A program made the translations under genes and the position numbers. Under the pieces are notes generated by a model. It had not been told where the DNA came from. It worked only from the letters and a program-made list of their open reading frames with translations, and searched no databases. A stretch of DNA of 36,340 bases from HGM05232 sp044433325 (GTDB taxonomy: Bacteria > Bacteroidota > Bacteroidia > Bacteroidales > Muribaculaceae): positions 1 to 36,340 of the forward strand of contig JAWXTT010000005.1 of assembly GCA_044433325.1 (NCBI GenBank), written 5' to 3'. Positions 23,972-32,310 of this stretch are shown in pieces; positions within the stretch are counted from its first letter, which is position 1; every line of letters begins with the position of its first letter.

Positions 23972-25360
23972 ATGAAGAGAGCAAGTGAAATAAAATATAA
24001 GTTTAATATTAAAACTAACAAGGCTGGACAACGTATAGCCGTAATTGATGAGAACTTAATTTTCCCTGATCATGCACCTATAGCGTATGAGGATTTTGAT
24101 GGAGTGTTATATACGACTGAGGAAGCAGTGCTACTTTCACATCAGCTGACTACTTTAATTAGTCCATTTACGCATCCAGCATTTCAATTTAAGCCATTCT
24201 TCTTTAGCTCAAAGGTAACTGCACCTGAACTAATTAGCTCATGTGACGGTATCGCTGATGATATAGATTCACCAGTTCTGATAGATGAGATTATTAGAAT
24301 CCAGAATAGAATGGAGTCATTGAATTTCAAAATCTTCCAACGTGGAACTGAATTCTGGAATATTGATCATATATTTTATGCATTCTGTCGTTTTTCGGTT
24401 AGTCGTGCTGATAAATTTCCTAAGATGGAGATTGTTAAGGGTTCACCATTTGGTTATATACACCCTATATTATATGTTATGTTCCGAGGATTAAATATCT
24501 CTGCTGCTGAGTTCTTAGCTGCACGAAATAACTTCCAAGGAGAATATAACTATATACAACCTGAAGATCTAGTAAGTATAGTACACGTTTGTCCTAAATG
24601 TTATGATAAGGGGATGATATATGCTGAGACTTGTCCTAAATGTGGTTCTATCGATGTACATGAACAAAATATGTTACACCACTTTAGATGTGCTAATATC
24701 TCACCAGAGTCTAGTTATATGAAGGATGGTAAGTTAATATGCCCTAAATGTACACGTGAGTTACGCCATATAGGTGTTGACTATGATAGACCTACTACAT
24801 CTTACGTATGTAATAAATGTAGCATAAACTTTGCCGAGCCTAAGGTAGTATGTGAGTGTGAAACATGTTACTCTAAATCAAATATTGAAACATTGGTACC
24901 AGTACAGATGTATAATGTGGTTGTTAACCAGCTAGGTAAGCGAATGTTTGCTATTACAGATCACTTTGTGGTATCAGATAATGTAGCTAAATATCCTAAC
25001 GTATTATCATTTAATCAGTTTAAAGATATGTTGAGTGTTAGAATGGATATCACAAGCAATATCAAATCAGCAGATCACATATTGACAGTATATAAGGCTA
25101 CAATCATAGATATTCCTGAGTTGGATAAGTGGTGTAAGAGATTAGTTTCACAAATCTATATGTTTATTCCACACGCTAATATCTCTATTAAAGATAATGT
25201 GATATATGTAATGACAGAACGTTCACACCAAATGACTGATGAAGAAACGATGAGTCAATTAGGTAATATCACCGAGGGTATCCCTGAGATATTAGGAAGC
25301 CTAAGTTATATGGTATATGACAAGGATGTTGCAATCGAGGATTTCTTTAAGAAATTATAG
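23972..25360 (+). CDS. Cytosolic multi-zinc-ribbon protein resembling the TackOD1 domain
   Basis: 462 residues, no signal peptide or membrane segment. A mixed alpha/beta N-terminal part (1-200) precedes a cysteine-rich core: CPKC (207-210), CPKC (221-224), Cys240, CPKC (257-260), CNKC (280-283) and CECETC (294-299). Between the ribbons is LRHIGVDYDRP (264-274). The combination HFRC, CPKC, LRHIGVDYD, C..C is what I remember of the TackOD1 (thaumarchaeal output domain 1) family. The C-terminal 150 residues form an alpha/beta domain that may be a degenerate nucleotide-cyclase-like fold, which is only a guess. It lies between the adaptor and the glycosyltransferase and could regulate the synthase. 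Its stop codon abuts a copy of the MITE-like end. Confidence 0.7.
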   Translation: MKRASEIKYKFNIKTNKAGQRIAVIDENLIFPDHAPIAYEDFDGVLYTTEEAVLLSHQLTTLISPFTHPAFQFKPFFFSSKVTAPELISSCDGIADDIDSPVLIDEIIRIQNRMESLNFKIFQRGTEFWNIDHIFYAFCRFSVSRADKFPKMEIVKGSPFGYIHPILYVMFRGLNISAAEFLAARNNFQGEYNYIQPEDLVSIVHVCPKCYDKGMIYAETCPKCGSIDVHEQNMLHHFRCANISPESSYMKDGKLICPKCTRELRHIGVDYDRPTTSYVCNKCSINFAEPKVVCECETCYSKSNIETLVPVQMYNVVVNQLGKRMFAITDHFVVSDNVAKYPNVLSFNQFKDMLSVRMDITSNIKSADHILTVYKATIIDIPELDKWCKRLVSQIYMFIPHANISIKDNVIYVMTERSHQMTDEETMSQLGNITEGIPEILGSLSYMVYDKDVAIEDFFKKL

Positions 25361-25396
25361 GGGAGTTCTAAAACCGACCCATAAAAATAATAACAA
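25358..25396 (+). repeat. Copy of the MITE-like right end
   Basis: From the stop codon of the zinc-ribbon gene, TAGGGGAGTTCTAAAA and onward matches the reverse complement of about 17616-17655 over roughly 38 bases, with two substitutions and one single-base gap, including the inner TAAAAATAATAACAA. No matching opposite end is found before the glycosyltransferase at 25430, so it is a solo end or decayed copy. Confidence 0.7.
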
Positions 25397-25429
25397 CGTG
25401 CTATAAAAACAGAGAGATAAAAGAATATA

Positions 25430-26749
25430 ATGGATCTCCTATTTGACATATTTAATTACTTTGCTAATCTTACTAAGGATTTGACATTCGATAAGGTCAT
25501 TACTATCTTTTGGTTTCTATTCTTTATTGAGATTCCAAGATACTATCTGTTAGACTTAGGTGTCTTAATTTACAGGAGAATAGTCAAAGGGGTAAGAGAG
25601 AAAACTGAGATTACAGCTAAGATTGAACTATATACAAAGAATCCATTTGTTTCAATTATAGTACCAGGTAAGAATGAGGGTAAACATATCTATAAGCTAA
25701 CGCAGTCATTAAAGGAGCAGAGCTATAAGAATTTTGAGATTGTAATCGTTGATGATGGCTCAGATGATAATACTAAGGAGATATGTAACTCTTTGAAGAA
25801 AAGTGGTCTAATAGATAAATTTTATTCAGTAAATGAACGTGGCGGTAAAGCTAGTGCAGCTAACCTAGCATTGGTCGAAAATAAATCAGATATCGTAGTC
25901 CATTTAGATGCTGACTCATCACTGGATATAGATGCTATTGAGCAGATACTACTTCCATTCTATACACATAAGAATGTAGGTGCAGTAGGTGGAACTGTTA
26001 AGGTGCGCAACTCTGAAGAATCATTTGCTACTATAATGCAATCAATGGAGTACTTAGAGTCTATACAATTAGGTCGTACAGTAACTTCTGAGATTAACGG
26101 ATTCCGTACCATATCAGGTGCATTCGGTGCATTCCGTTCAGATGTATTAACCCAAGTAGGTAAGTGGGATATAGGTCCAGGACTAGATGGTGATATTACA
26201 CAAAAGATTAGAAAGTCAGGCTTTAGAGTCGTATTCAACCCTAAAGCAGTATGTTTAACTAACGTTCCTAATAGTTTCCAGAAATTATATAAGCAACGTT
26301 TAAGGTGGTCTAAATCATTGGTGCGTTTCAGACTTAGAAAGCATGCAAATGTATTAAATGTTAGATATGCTAACTTCAGACTATCTAACTTCCTAACCAA
26401 CATAGACAATTTGATGTTTAACTTCTTCTTTGATATCTTATGGATAGTATATCTGATAACATTCATTGCCAACGATGCATATAGCTTGTTAGATTTGATA
26501 TTGCTTAAATTCTTGATAACTATTCCATTAGGATTTATATCATTCTTTATGTCAATGAGCATATCAGAGAGATGGCGTGAGGAGTTTAAGATGATAATAT
26601 TCACCCCATTGCAAGCTCTATATTCAGGATATTTCTTACGAATAACTAGAATAATAGCAACATTTAAGGAGTTCTTCTTCTTTAGTTCATATCGTGATAG
26701 TTGGAACCCAAATAAGAGTTCACGAATAGCACGAGATGAGAGATTATAA
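25430..26749 (+). CDS. Processive family-2 glycosyltransferase (polysaccharide synthase)
   Basis: 439-residue inner-membrane GT2 enzyme similar in plan to BcsA, PgaC, Alg8 and hyaluronan synthases. It has an N-terminal membrane segment (about 24-50), then the catalytic domain with VDDGSDD (Asp108/109), NERGGKASAANLAL, the DxD HLDADS (160-162), GLDGD (253-255, in place of the usual TED) and QRLRW (289-293). Three or four C-terminal membrane helices follow (about 325-410). QxxRW marks processive synthases that thread the growing polymer through the membrane. The cytosolic PilZ tail of c-di-GMP-controlled synthases is absent. The polymer's sugar cannot be predicted reliably. Confidence 0.93.
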   Translation: MDLLFDIFNYFANLTKDLTFDKVITIFWFLFFIEIPRYYLLDLGVLIYRRIVKGVREKTEITAKIELYTKNPFVSIIVPGKNEGKHIYKLTQSLKEQSYKNFEIVIVDDGSDDNTKEICNSLKKSGLIDKFYSVNERGGKASAANLALVENKSDIVVHLDADSSLDIDAIEQILLPFYTHKNVGAVGGTVKVRNSEESFATIMQSMEYLESIQLGRTVTSEINGFRTISGAFGAFRSDVLTQVGKWDIGPGLDGDITQKIRKSGFRVVFNPKAVCLTNVPNSFQKLYKQRLRWSKSLVRFRLRKHANVLNVRYANFRLSNFLTNIDNLMFNFFFDILWIVYLITFIANDAYSLLDLILLKFLITIPLGFISFFMSMSISERWREEFKMIIFTPLQALYSGYFLRITRIIATFKEFFFFSSYRDSWNPNKSSRIARDERL

Positions 26750-26806
26750 AACAAACAAAACAAACAACAAGACAAACGAGTATTAAATAATAGAAAAACA
26801 AAAACA

Positions 26807-28774
26807 ATGAAAAGTATGAAAAAAGTTATTTTACCCGCGTGCGTTGCTATAGCAAGTATCTTAGTAGCGTGTAATGATAAGATTGACGGCTTAGATATAG
26901 TAAGCTCAGATTCAGTTACATTAAAGAGTATGTTAGACGAAAGTCGTTTAATAAATTACACAGTTGAGAGCAACGTTATCTTTAGAAGTAGTGATATTGT
27001 TACTGCTCCTGCTGCTCCATCTATCCCTTCTGACGCTGTTAATATGTTAGAGGCTACAGATATGGGTTGGAACTCTGATAATACTAATTATTATCTTCCA
27101 GAGGGTGCAACATATTCTGAGCAAATTAGAATTGGTGAAAATACTAATATATATGTTGCAGGTGACCTTACATTAAGTTATTACCATGCATGGGGAACAA
27201 CTGGTGCTAATATCTATGTATTAGCTTCAGGTAGCATAACTTTACCAGCTATCCTTGATGATTTTAATATTGAGAGCTGGGGAACATCTATCTTCCCAGA
27301 TGACTTTGAGCTTAATGACGATGGTTCATACGCTAACTATAATGACGATGCTTTATTCTTTGGTAAATTATCTATTCATGGTAGCTTTACTACTGTAAGT
27401 GCGGTTAGCGCAACTGATTTGTGGATTAATGAAAGTGGAACATCTATATTTGGTAGCTGTATCACTGTTGAAAATGAGTTTTATGCATATAACTATTCTA
27501 ATATTTATATGAGTAGCTTACTTAAAGCTGAAACTATACGACTAGATTCTTATGCTAATATCTTTATGGTTGAGAATAGTTTAGTACAATGTAGCGATAT
27601 GACTTATAACAATGATTCACACTTTGTAAATCAAGGTTCAGGTTACGCTGTTATTGACGTTGACTTTATCAAGATTCATAACAACACTTACCTAAATAGA
27701 ATGAGTGGAGGTCCTATATACCTAAGCTATAACACTATCGAGGATGATTTCAGCGGAAACGCTATCGAATGGTCTGCTAATGTAGTATTTGAAGGTGATT
27801 ACTATATCGCTCCTACTGATTGTAGCGATGGTTATGGTGAAGCTCCTGGTAGTGGTGATACTGACGAAGAGATTGTTTTAGAGCATGTTTATGAGGTTAC
27901 ATCTCCTGATATCGAGCGTATCTCAGCAACTGGTATTGATTTCTTAGATGGTAATGTATTTGTTTCATGGCACGAGAAAGAAGACCCATACCAAGGTTAT
28001 ATAGATGTTGTAAATATGGGTGACCTAGTGATAGAAGCAACATATTACACAACTGAATTAGACTTTAACCATATGTATATTACAAATAGTCAAATTTATG
28101 TAGCTGGAGGTAATAAGAATGGTGCATTATATTCTGAGGTGACTTATGTAGCAGGTTCTAGCAGTGTTGAAATTGACGTAGTTAATGTTAGCGGTTCGTC
28201 AGGTAACTGTATCTTAGTTGAAGGTACTGATAAATGGGTAGTTTCAGGTGCTAATGGTGGTATCTCAGTTATCAATAGCAGTGATGAAGTTAGCTATACC
28301 GAGCTACTTGAAGCTAAATATGTTGTTAAGTATGGTTCAAATATGGCAGTTCTAGCAGGTTTAGCTACAACTAAGGTATATGAATACTCTACATCTGGTG
28401 AGTATGTAACAGAATATGAAGTTGGTAGCATTCCAACATCAGATGGTAAGAATACATTATTCGTTGATGGTGACGTAATTTATGTATCACTTGGTGACGG
28501 TGGCTTGAAGGGTTACAAGAATGGATCATTAGTATCAGAACTATCTTCAGAGTTTATAGGTTCAGTTAACTGTATAGATGCTGACGATGATTATATATAC
28601 GTAGCTAATGGTGTAGCTGGTTTATATATATTAGATAAAACAGATATGAGTGTAGTTAAGAAATATACATTAGGTGACACTTCAGCTAACTTCGTAAGAA
28701 AGGGTGATGATGGACTTATATATGTAGCTTACGGTCTTGACGGAGTACACGCATTCAAGCTATCAGTAATCTAA
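26807..28774 (+). CDS. Large lipoprotein with beta-helix-like and beta-propeller-like halves
   Basis: 655 residues with a lipobox LVAC (Cys22). Residues about 90-340 show repeated short beta strands with Asn/Ser turns (NTNIYVAGDLTL, ANIYVLASGSITL, GKLSIHGSFTTV), as in right-handed beta-helix proteins. An acidic Gly/Ser linker around 343-356 leads to a C-terminal half with about five or six strand-rich repeats of LVIVD/YVTN-propeller type, for example YIYVANGVAGLYILDKTDMS and LIYVAYGLDGVHAFKLSVI. It is last in the operon and ends before a strong hairpin. By analogy with beta-helix epimerases and lyases of alginate systems it could modify or hold the exported polymer. No catalytic residues could be assigned. 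Confidence 0.75.
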   Translation: MKSMKKVILPACVAIASILVACNDKIDGLDIVSSDSVTLKSMLDESRLINYTVESNVIFRSSDIVTAPAAPSIPSDAVNMLEATDMGWNSDNTNYYLPEGATYSEQIRIGENTNIYVAGDLTLSYYHAWGTTGANIYVLASGSITLPAILDDFNIESWGTSIFPDDFELNDDGSYANYNDDALFFGKLSIHGSFTTVSAVSATDLWINESGTSIFGSCITVENEFYAYNYSNIYMSSLLKAETIRLDSYANIFMVENSLVQCSDMTYNNDSHFVNQGSGYAVIDVDFIKIHNNTYLNRMSGGPIYLSYNTIEDDFSGNAIEWSANVVFEGDYYIAPTDCSDGYGEAPGSGDTDEEIVLEHVYEVTSPDIERISATGIDFLDGNVFVSWHEKEDPYQGYIDVVNMGDLVIEATYYTTELDFNHMYITNSQIYVAGGNKNGALYSEVTYVAGSSSVEIDVVNVSGSSGNCILVEGTDKWVVSGANGGISVINSSDEVSYTELLEAKYVVKYGSNMAVLAGLATTKVYEYSTSGEYVTEYEVGSIPTSDGKNTLFVDGDVIYVSLGDGGLKGYKNGSLVSELSSEFIGSVNCIDADDDYIYVANGVAGLYILDKTDMSVVKKYTLGDTSANFVRKGDDGLIYVAYGLDGVHAFKLSVI

Positions 28775-28814
28775 CAATCTAAGCATTTCAGATAATAATA
28801 ATAATATATATGAA

Positions 28815-28852
28815 AAGAGTTCGACTTTGGATAAAACCGAAGTCGAACTCTT
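28815..28852. terminator. Bidirectional terminator between the export operon and secA
   Basis: AAGAGTTCGACTT (28815-28827) pairs with AAGTCGAACTCTT (28840-28852), extended inward by three more pairs (one G-T) around loop ATAAAA. It lies between convergent genes and has T-rich and A-rich flanks, so it can serve both. Confidence 0.85.
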
Positions 28853-28887
28853 GCTTTATTTAGCTTATCTATCCTAGCTATATTTTA

Positions 28888-31800
28888 CTATTGCTCTTTG
28901 CCGTGGCAGTTTTTGTATTTTTTACCGCTACCGCATGGGCATGGTTCATTACGTCCTACACGCGGAGCTGCTTTAATAGGCATTGGGCGTTGCTTTTCAC
29001 CCTGTTGTTGTGATGCTACACGTTTCTGTGCATTTTCGCCTGGGTATTGCTCCTTCTGCGTGCTGTATCCGCTATAATCTTTACGCATTTCAGGTGGTGC
29101 TTGGCGTACCTCAGTCTGATTTTGCACTGGGATTTGACCACGCATAAGTATTGATATAGTTTTATTATTAAGGTTATTCATCATATCCTTAAATAGATTG
29201 AATGACTCTAATTTATATATCAATAGTGGATCTTTCTGTTCATAGCTAGCATTCTGTGATGATTGGCGTAATTGGTCTAGTTCACGTAAATGTTCCTTCC
29301 AAGCCTCGTCAATAGTCATAAGTAGGACAGCTTTCTGCCAAGCCTTAAAGATTGATTTAGATTCGCTATTATAAGTCTCTTCGATATCAACATTAATACC
29401 ATAAGTTCTAAATCCGTCATTGATAGGGATGCGGATATTGCCTTTACCTCCCTTCTCCTCAACAATTGATTTGATAATAGGGTTAGCTATCTCAGCCATA
29501 CGTTCGCTCTTACGTTTGAACGCGTCTAATACAGCTTCATATATCTTATCTATCATCTCCTCTGATTTAAGTTGACGATAATCCTCTTCACTAAATGGTA
29601 ACTCTATTGCAAAGACTTTAGCGATTTGTACCTCTAGTTCTGAATAGTCATTAGGCCCATTATATGTGCTGACAATATTTTCAATAGCGTCAAAGAACAT
29701 ATTCATAATATCGATACCGATACGTTCACCAATTAATGCATGGTGACGTTTAGTATATATTACGTTACGTTGTGCATTCATCACATCATCATACTCTAGT
29801 AAGCGTTTACGAATACCGAAGTTGTTCTCTTCAACACGTTTCTGAGCATTTTCGATTGACTTGGTAACCATATTGGCTTCAATCATTTCACCCTCTTTAA
29901 GCCCTAATCTATCTAGCATTTTCACTACACGGTCTGATGCAAATAGGCGCATTACAGTATCTTCAAACGATACATAGAATACTGACGAACCTGGATCACC
30001 CTGACGACCTGCACGACCACGTAACTGACGGTCAACACGTCTAGACTCATGACGTTCAGTACCGATGATAGCTAAACCACCTGCCTCTTTAACCTCCTTG
30101 CTTAACTTGATGTCAGTACCACGACCTGCCATATTGGTAGCAATAGTAACTGTACCTTTCTTACCTGCTTGAGCAACGATATCTGCTTCACGTTGGTGCA
30201 ACTTAGCATTCAATACATTGTGAGGGATATGGCGCATAGTTAACATACGGCTCAATAATTCAGATATCTCAACCGATGTTGTACCCACTAGCACAGGTCT
30301 ATCAGCTTGCACCATACGTTCTATCTCATTGATTACCGCTGTATATTTCTCCTTTTTAGTCTTATATACACGGTCATTCATATCATCACGAGCGATAGGA
30401 CGATTGGTTGGAATTGTTACCACATCCAGTTTGTAGATATCCCATAACTCACCAGCTTCCGTTTCAGCTGTACCAGTCATACCTGATAGCTTGTTATACA
30501 TGCGGAAGTAGTTTTGTAGCGTGATAGTTGCAAAGGTTTGTGTGGCAGCCTCAACGGTTACACCCTCTTTAGCCTCAATCGCTTGATGTAGTCCATCGCT
30601 ATAACGACGACCCTCCATGATACGACCAGTCTGTTCATCGACAATCTTAATCTTTCCATCATCCAATACATACTCCACATTATTTTCAAATAGGGTGTAT
30701 GCTTTTAATAGTTGGGTAACGGTATGTACACGTTCTGATTTTACTGCATAGTTTTGCATCAATTCATCCTTAACTGTTTGACGCTCTTCGGTAGTCATTG
30801 TCTTACCCTCGACTTCAGATAGTTGTGATGCGATATCAGGTAATACGAAGAATTGAGGGTCACTAGAGTGACCAGTTAAGATATCAATACCCTTATCTGT
30901 AAGTTCAACGCTATGGTTTTTCTCATCAATAACAAAGTATAGAGGATCAGTAATCACATGCATTTCACGACTATTATCTTGCATAAAGTGCGCCTCAATC
31001 TGTAACATTAATGGTTTAATACCATCTTGACTTAGGTATTTGATTAATGCGCCATTCTTAGGTAATCCCTTAAATGTACGATATAGTAGTATTCCACCCT
31101 CCTTGCGCACCTCTTTATCATCAGATGCAATCTTAGCTTTAGCTTGACTAAGTAGTTCTGTTACTAAGCGTTTCTGTGCTGAGAATACTTTCTCAACATT
31201 AGGACGGAATTCGACGAACATCTGATTATCCCCTTTAGGTACTGGACCTGAGATGATAAGTGGTGTACGTGCATCATCAATAAGTACCGAGTCAACTTCA
31301 TCCACAATAGCGAAATTGTGTTTACGTTGCACTAGATCAATAGGTGAGCTAGCCATATTATCACGTAGGTAGTCAAAACCAAATTCGTTATTAGTACCGA
31401 AAGTGATATCTGCATTATAAGCACGACGACGTTCAGCCGAGTTAGGTTGTGTCTTATCAATACAGTCAACCGATATACCATGGAACATATACAATGGTCC
31501 CATCCACTCCGAGTCACGTTTAGCTAGGTAATCATTAACAGTAACCACATGCACTCCATTACCTGTTAGTGCGTTAAGGAATACAGGTAGGGTAGCAACA
31601 AGAGTTTTACCCTCACCAGTTGCCATCTCTGATATTTTACCCTTATGCAATACGATACCCCCTATTAGCTGTACATCGTAATGTACCATATCCCAATTCA
31701 TCTCACTACCACCAGCATTCCAGAAGTTGGTAAAGATAGCCTTATCCCCCTCGATAGTAACGAAGTCACGCCCCTGAGCCGCTAACTCACGGTCAAAGTC

Positions 31801-32196
31801 AGTTGCTGTAACTGTGATAGTTTCGTTATCCTTGAAACGTTGAGCAGTCTCTTTGACAATAGCGAATACCTCTGGCAGTACCTCATTTAGTTTATCTTCA
31901 AGAGTTTCAGTGATATCCTTCTCAAGTTTATCAACCTCGTTCCATAGTGGTTCACGTTTATCGTAATCTAGCTCCTCAACAGATGCTTTTATCTCCTCAA
32001 TTTTAGCGCGTAGTTCAGCAGTACTCTCCTTTAATGCTTTGCGAACATTGTCAATGCGTTGACGTAGTTCATCAGTACTAATATTTATTAGCTCTGGTGA
32101 GATTGCTTTAATCTTATCAACAATAGGCATTATCTCCTTTACATCACGTTGTGATTTATTGCCGAATAGAGATTTTATAAAATCATTAAATCCCAT
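28888..32196 (-). CDS. secA: Preprotein translocase ATPase SecA
   Basis: Motor ATPase that pushes unfolded proteins through SecYEG. The 1,102-residue length is typical of Bacteroidota SecA, which carries insertions relative to the roughly 900 residues of E. coli. Seen: the Walker A MATGEGKT (191-198), DEVDSVLIDDARTPLIISG, the motif GTTSVE and TNMAGRGTDIKL, RQLRGRAGRQGDPGSS, and the C-terminal SEC-C zinc motif NEPCPCGSGKKYKNCHG. A -7 box with a dyad lies upstream. It is followed by the shared hairpin at 28815-28852. Confidence 0.98.
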   Translation of the reverse strand: MGFNDFIKSLFGNKSQRDVKEIMPIVDKIKAISPELINISTDELRQRIDNVRKALKESTAELRAKIEEIKASVEELDYDKREPLWNEVDKLEKDITETLEDKLNEVLPEVFAIVKETAQRFKDNETITVTATDFDRELAAQGRDFVTIEGDKAIFTNFWNAGGSEMNWDMVHYDVQLIGGIVLHKGKISEMATGEGKTLVATLPVFLNALTGNGVHVVTVNDYLAKRDSEWMGPLYMFHGISVDCIDKTQPNSAERRRAYNADITFGTNNEFGFDYLRDNMASSPIDLVQRKHNFAIVDEVDSVLIDDARTPLIISGPVPKGDNQMFVEFRPNVEKVFSAQKRLVTELLSQAKAKIASDDKEVRKEGGILLYRTFKGLPKNGALIKYLSQDGIKPLMLQIEAHFMQDNSREMHVITDPLYFVIDEKNHSVELTDKGIDILTGHSSDPQFFVLPDIASQLSEVEGKTMTTEERQTVKDELMQNYAVKSERVHTVTQLLKAYTLFENNVEYVLDDGKIKIVDEQTGRIMEGRRYSDGLHQAIEAKEGVTVEAATQTFATITLQNYFRMYNKLSGMTGTAETEAGELWDIYKLDVVTIPTNRPIARDDMNDRVYKTKKEKYTAVINEIERMVQADRPVLVGTTSVEISELLSRMLTMRHIPHNVLNAKLHQREADIVAQAGKKGTVTIATNMAGRGTDIKLSKEVKEAGGLAIIGTERHESRRVDRQLRGRAGRQGDPGSSVFYVSFEDTVMRLFASDRVVKMLDRLGLKEGEMIEANMVTKSIENAQKRVEENNFGIRKRLLEYDDVMNAQRNVIYTKRHHALIGERIGIDIMNMFFDAIENIVSTYNGPNDYSELEVQIAKVFAIELPFSEEDYRQLKSEEMIDKIYEAVLDAFKRKSERMAEIANPIIKSIVEEKGGKGNIRIPINDGFRTYGINVDIEETYNSESKSIFKAWQKAVLLMTIDEAWKEHLRELDQLRQSSQNASYEQKDPLLIYKLESFNLFKDMMNNLNNKTISILMRGQIPVQNQTEVRQAPPEMRKDYSGYSTQKEQYPGENAQKRVASQQQGEKQRPMPIKAAPRVGRNEPCPCGSGKKYKNCHGKEQ

Positions 32197-32233
32197 AATA
32201 TATATTTAGTTTTTTTATTATTACAAGTTATTC

Positions 32234-32270
32234 TGCACGTTCAATATGAATGTGTCAACGTGCAAAGTTA
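32234..32270 (-). promoter_or_regulatory. secA promoter region with an inverted repeat
   Basis: TAACTTTG on the minus strand (32263-32270) is a good -7 element, 67 bp before the secA ATG. TGCACGTT (32234-32241) and AACGTGCA (32257-32264) form an 8-bp inverted repeat around the expected start site, so a regulator or leader structure might act here. Confidence 0.5.
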
Positions 32271-32310
32271 ATAAATTGATTCAGTTTTTATGCAGATTAG
32301 AGCATATATT

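Noticed and set aside
25960..26775. 271-codon open frame on the minus strand across the glycosyltransferase gene
   Set aside because: It is antisense to a gene with all GT2 motifs, has no recognisable domain and no promoter-like start. Long shadow frames are common here.
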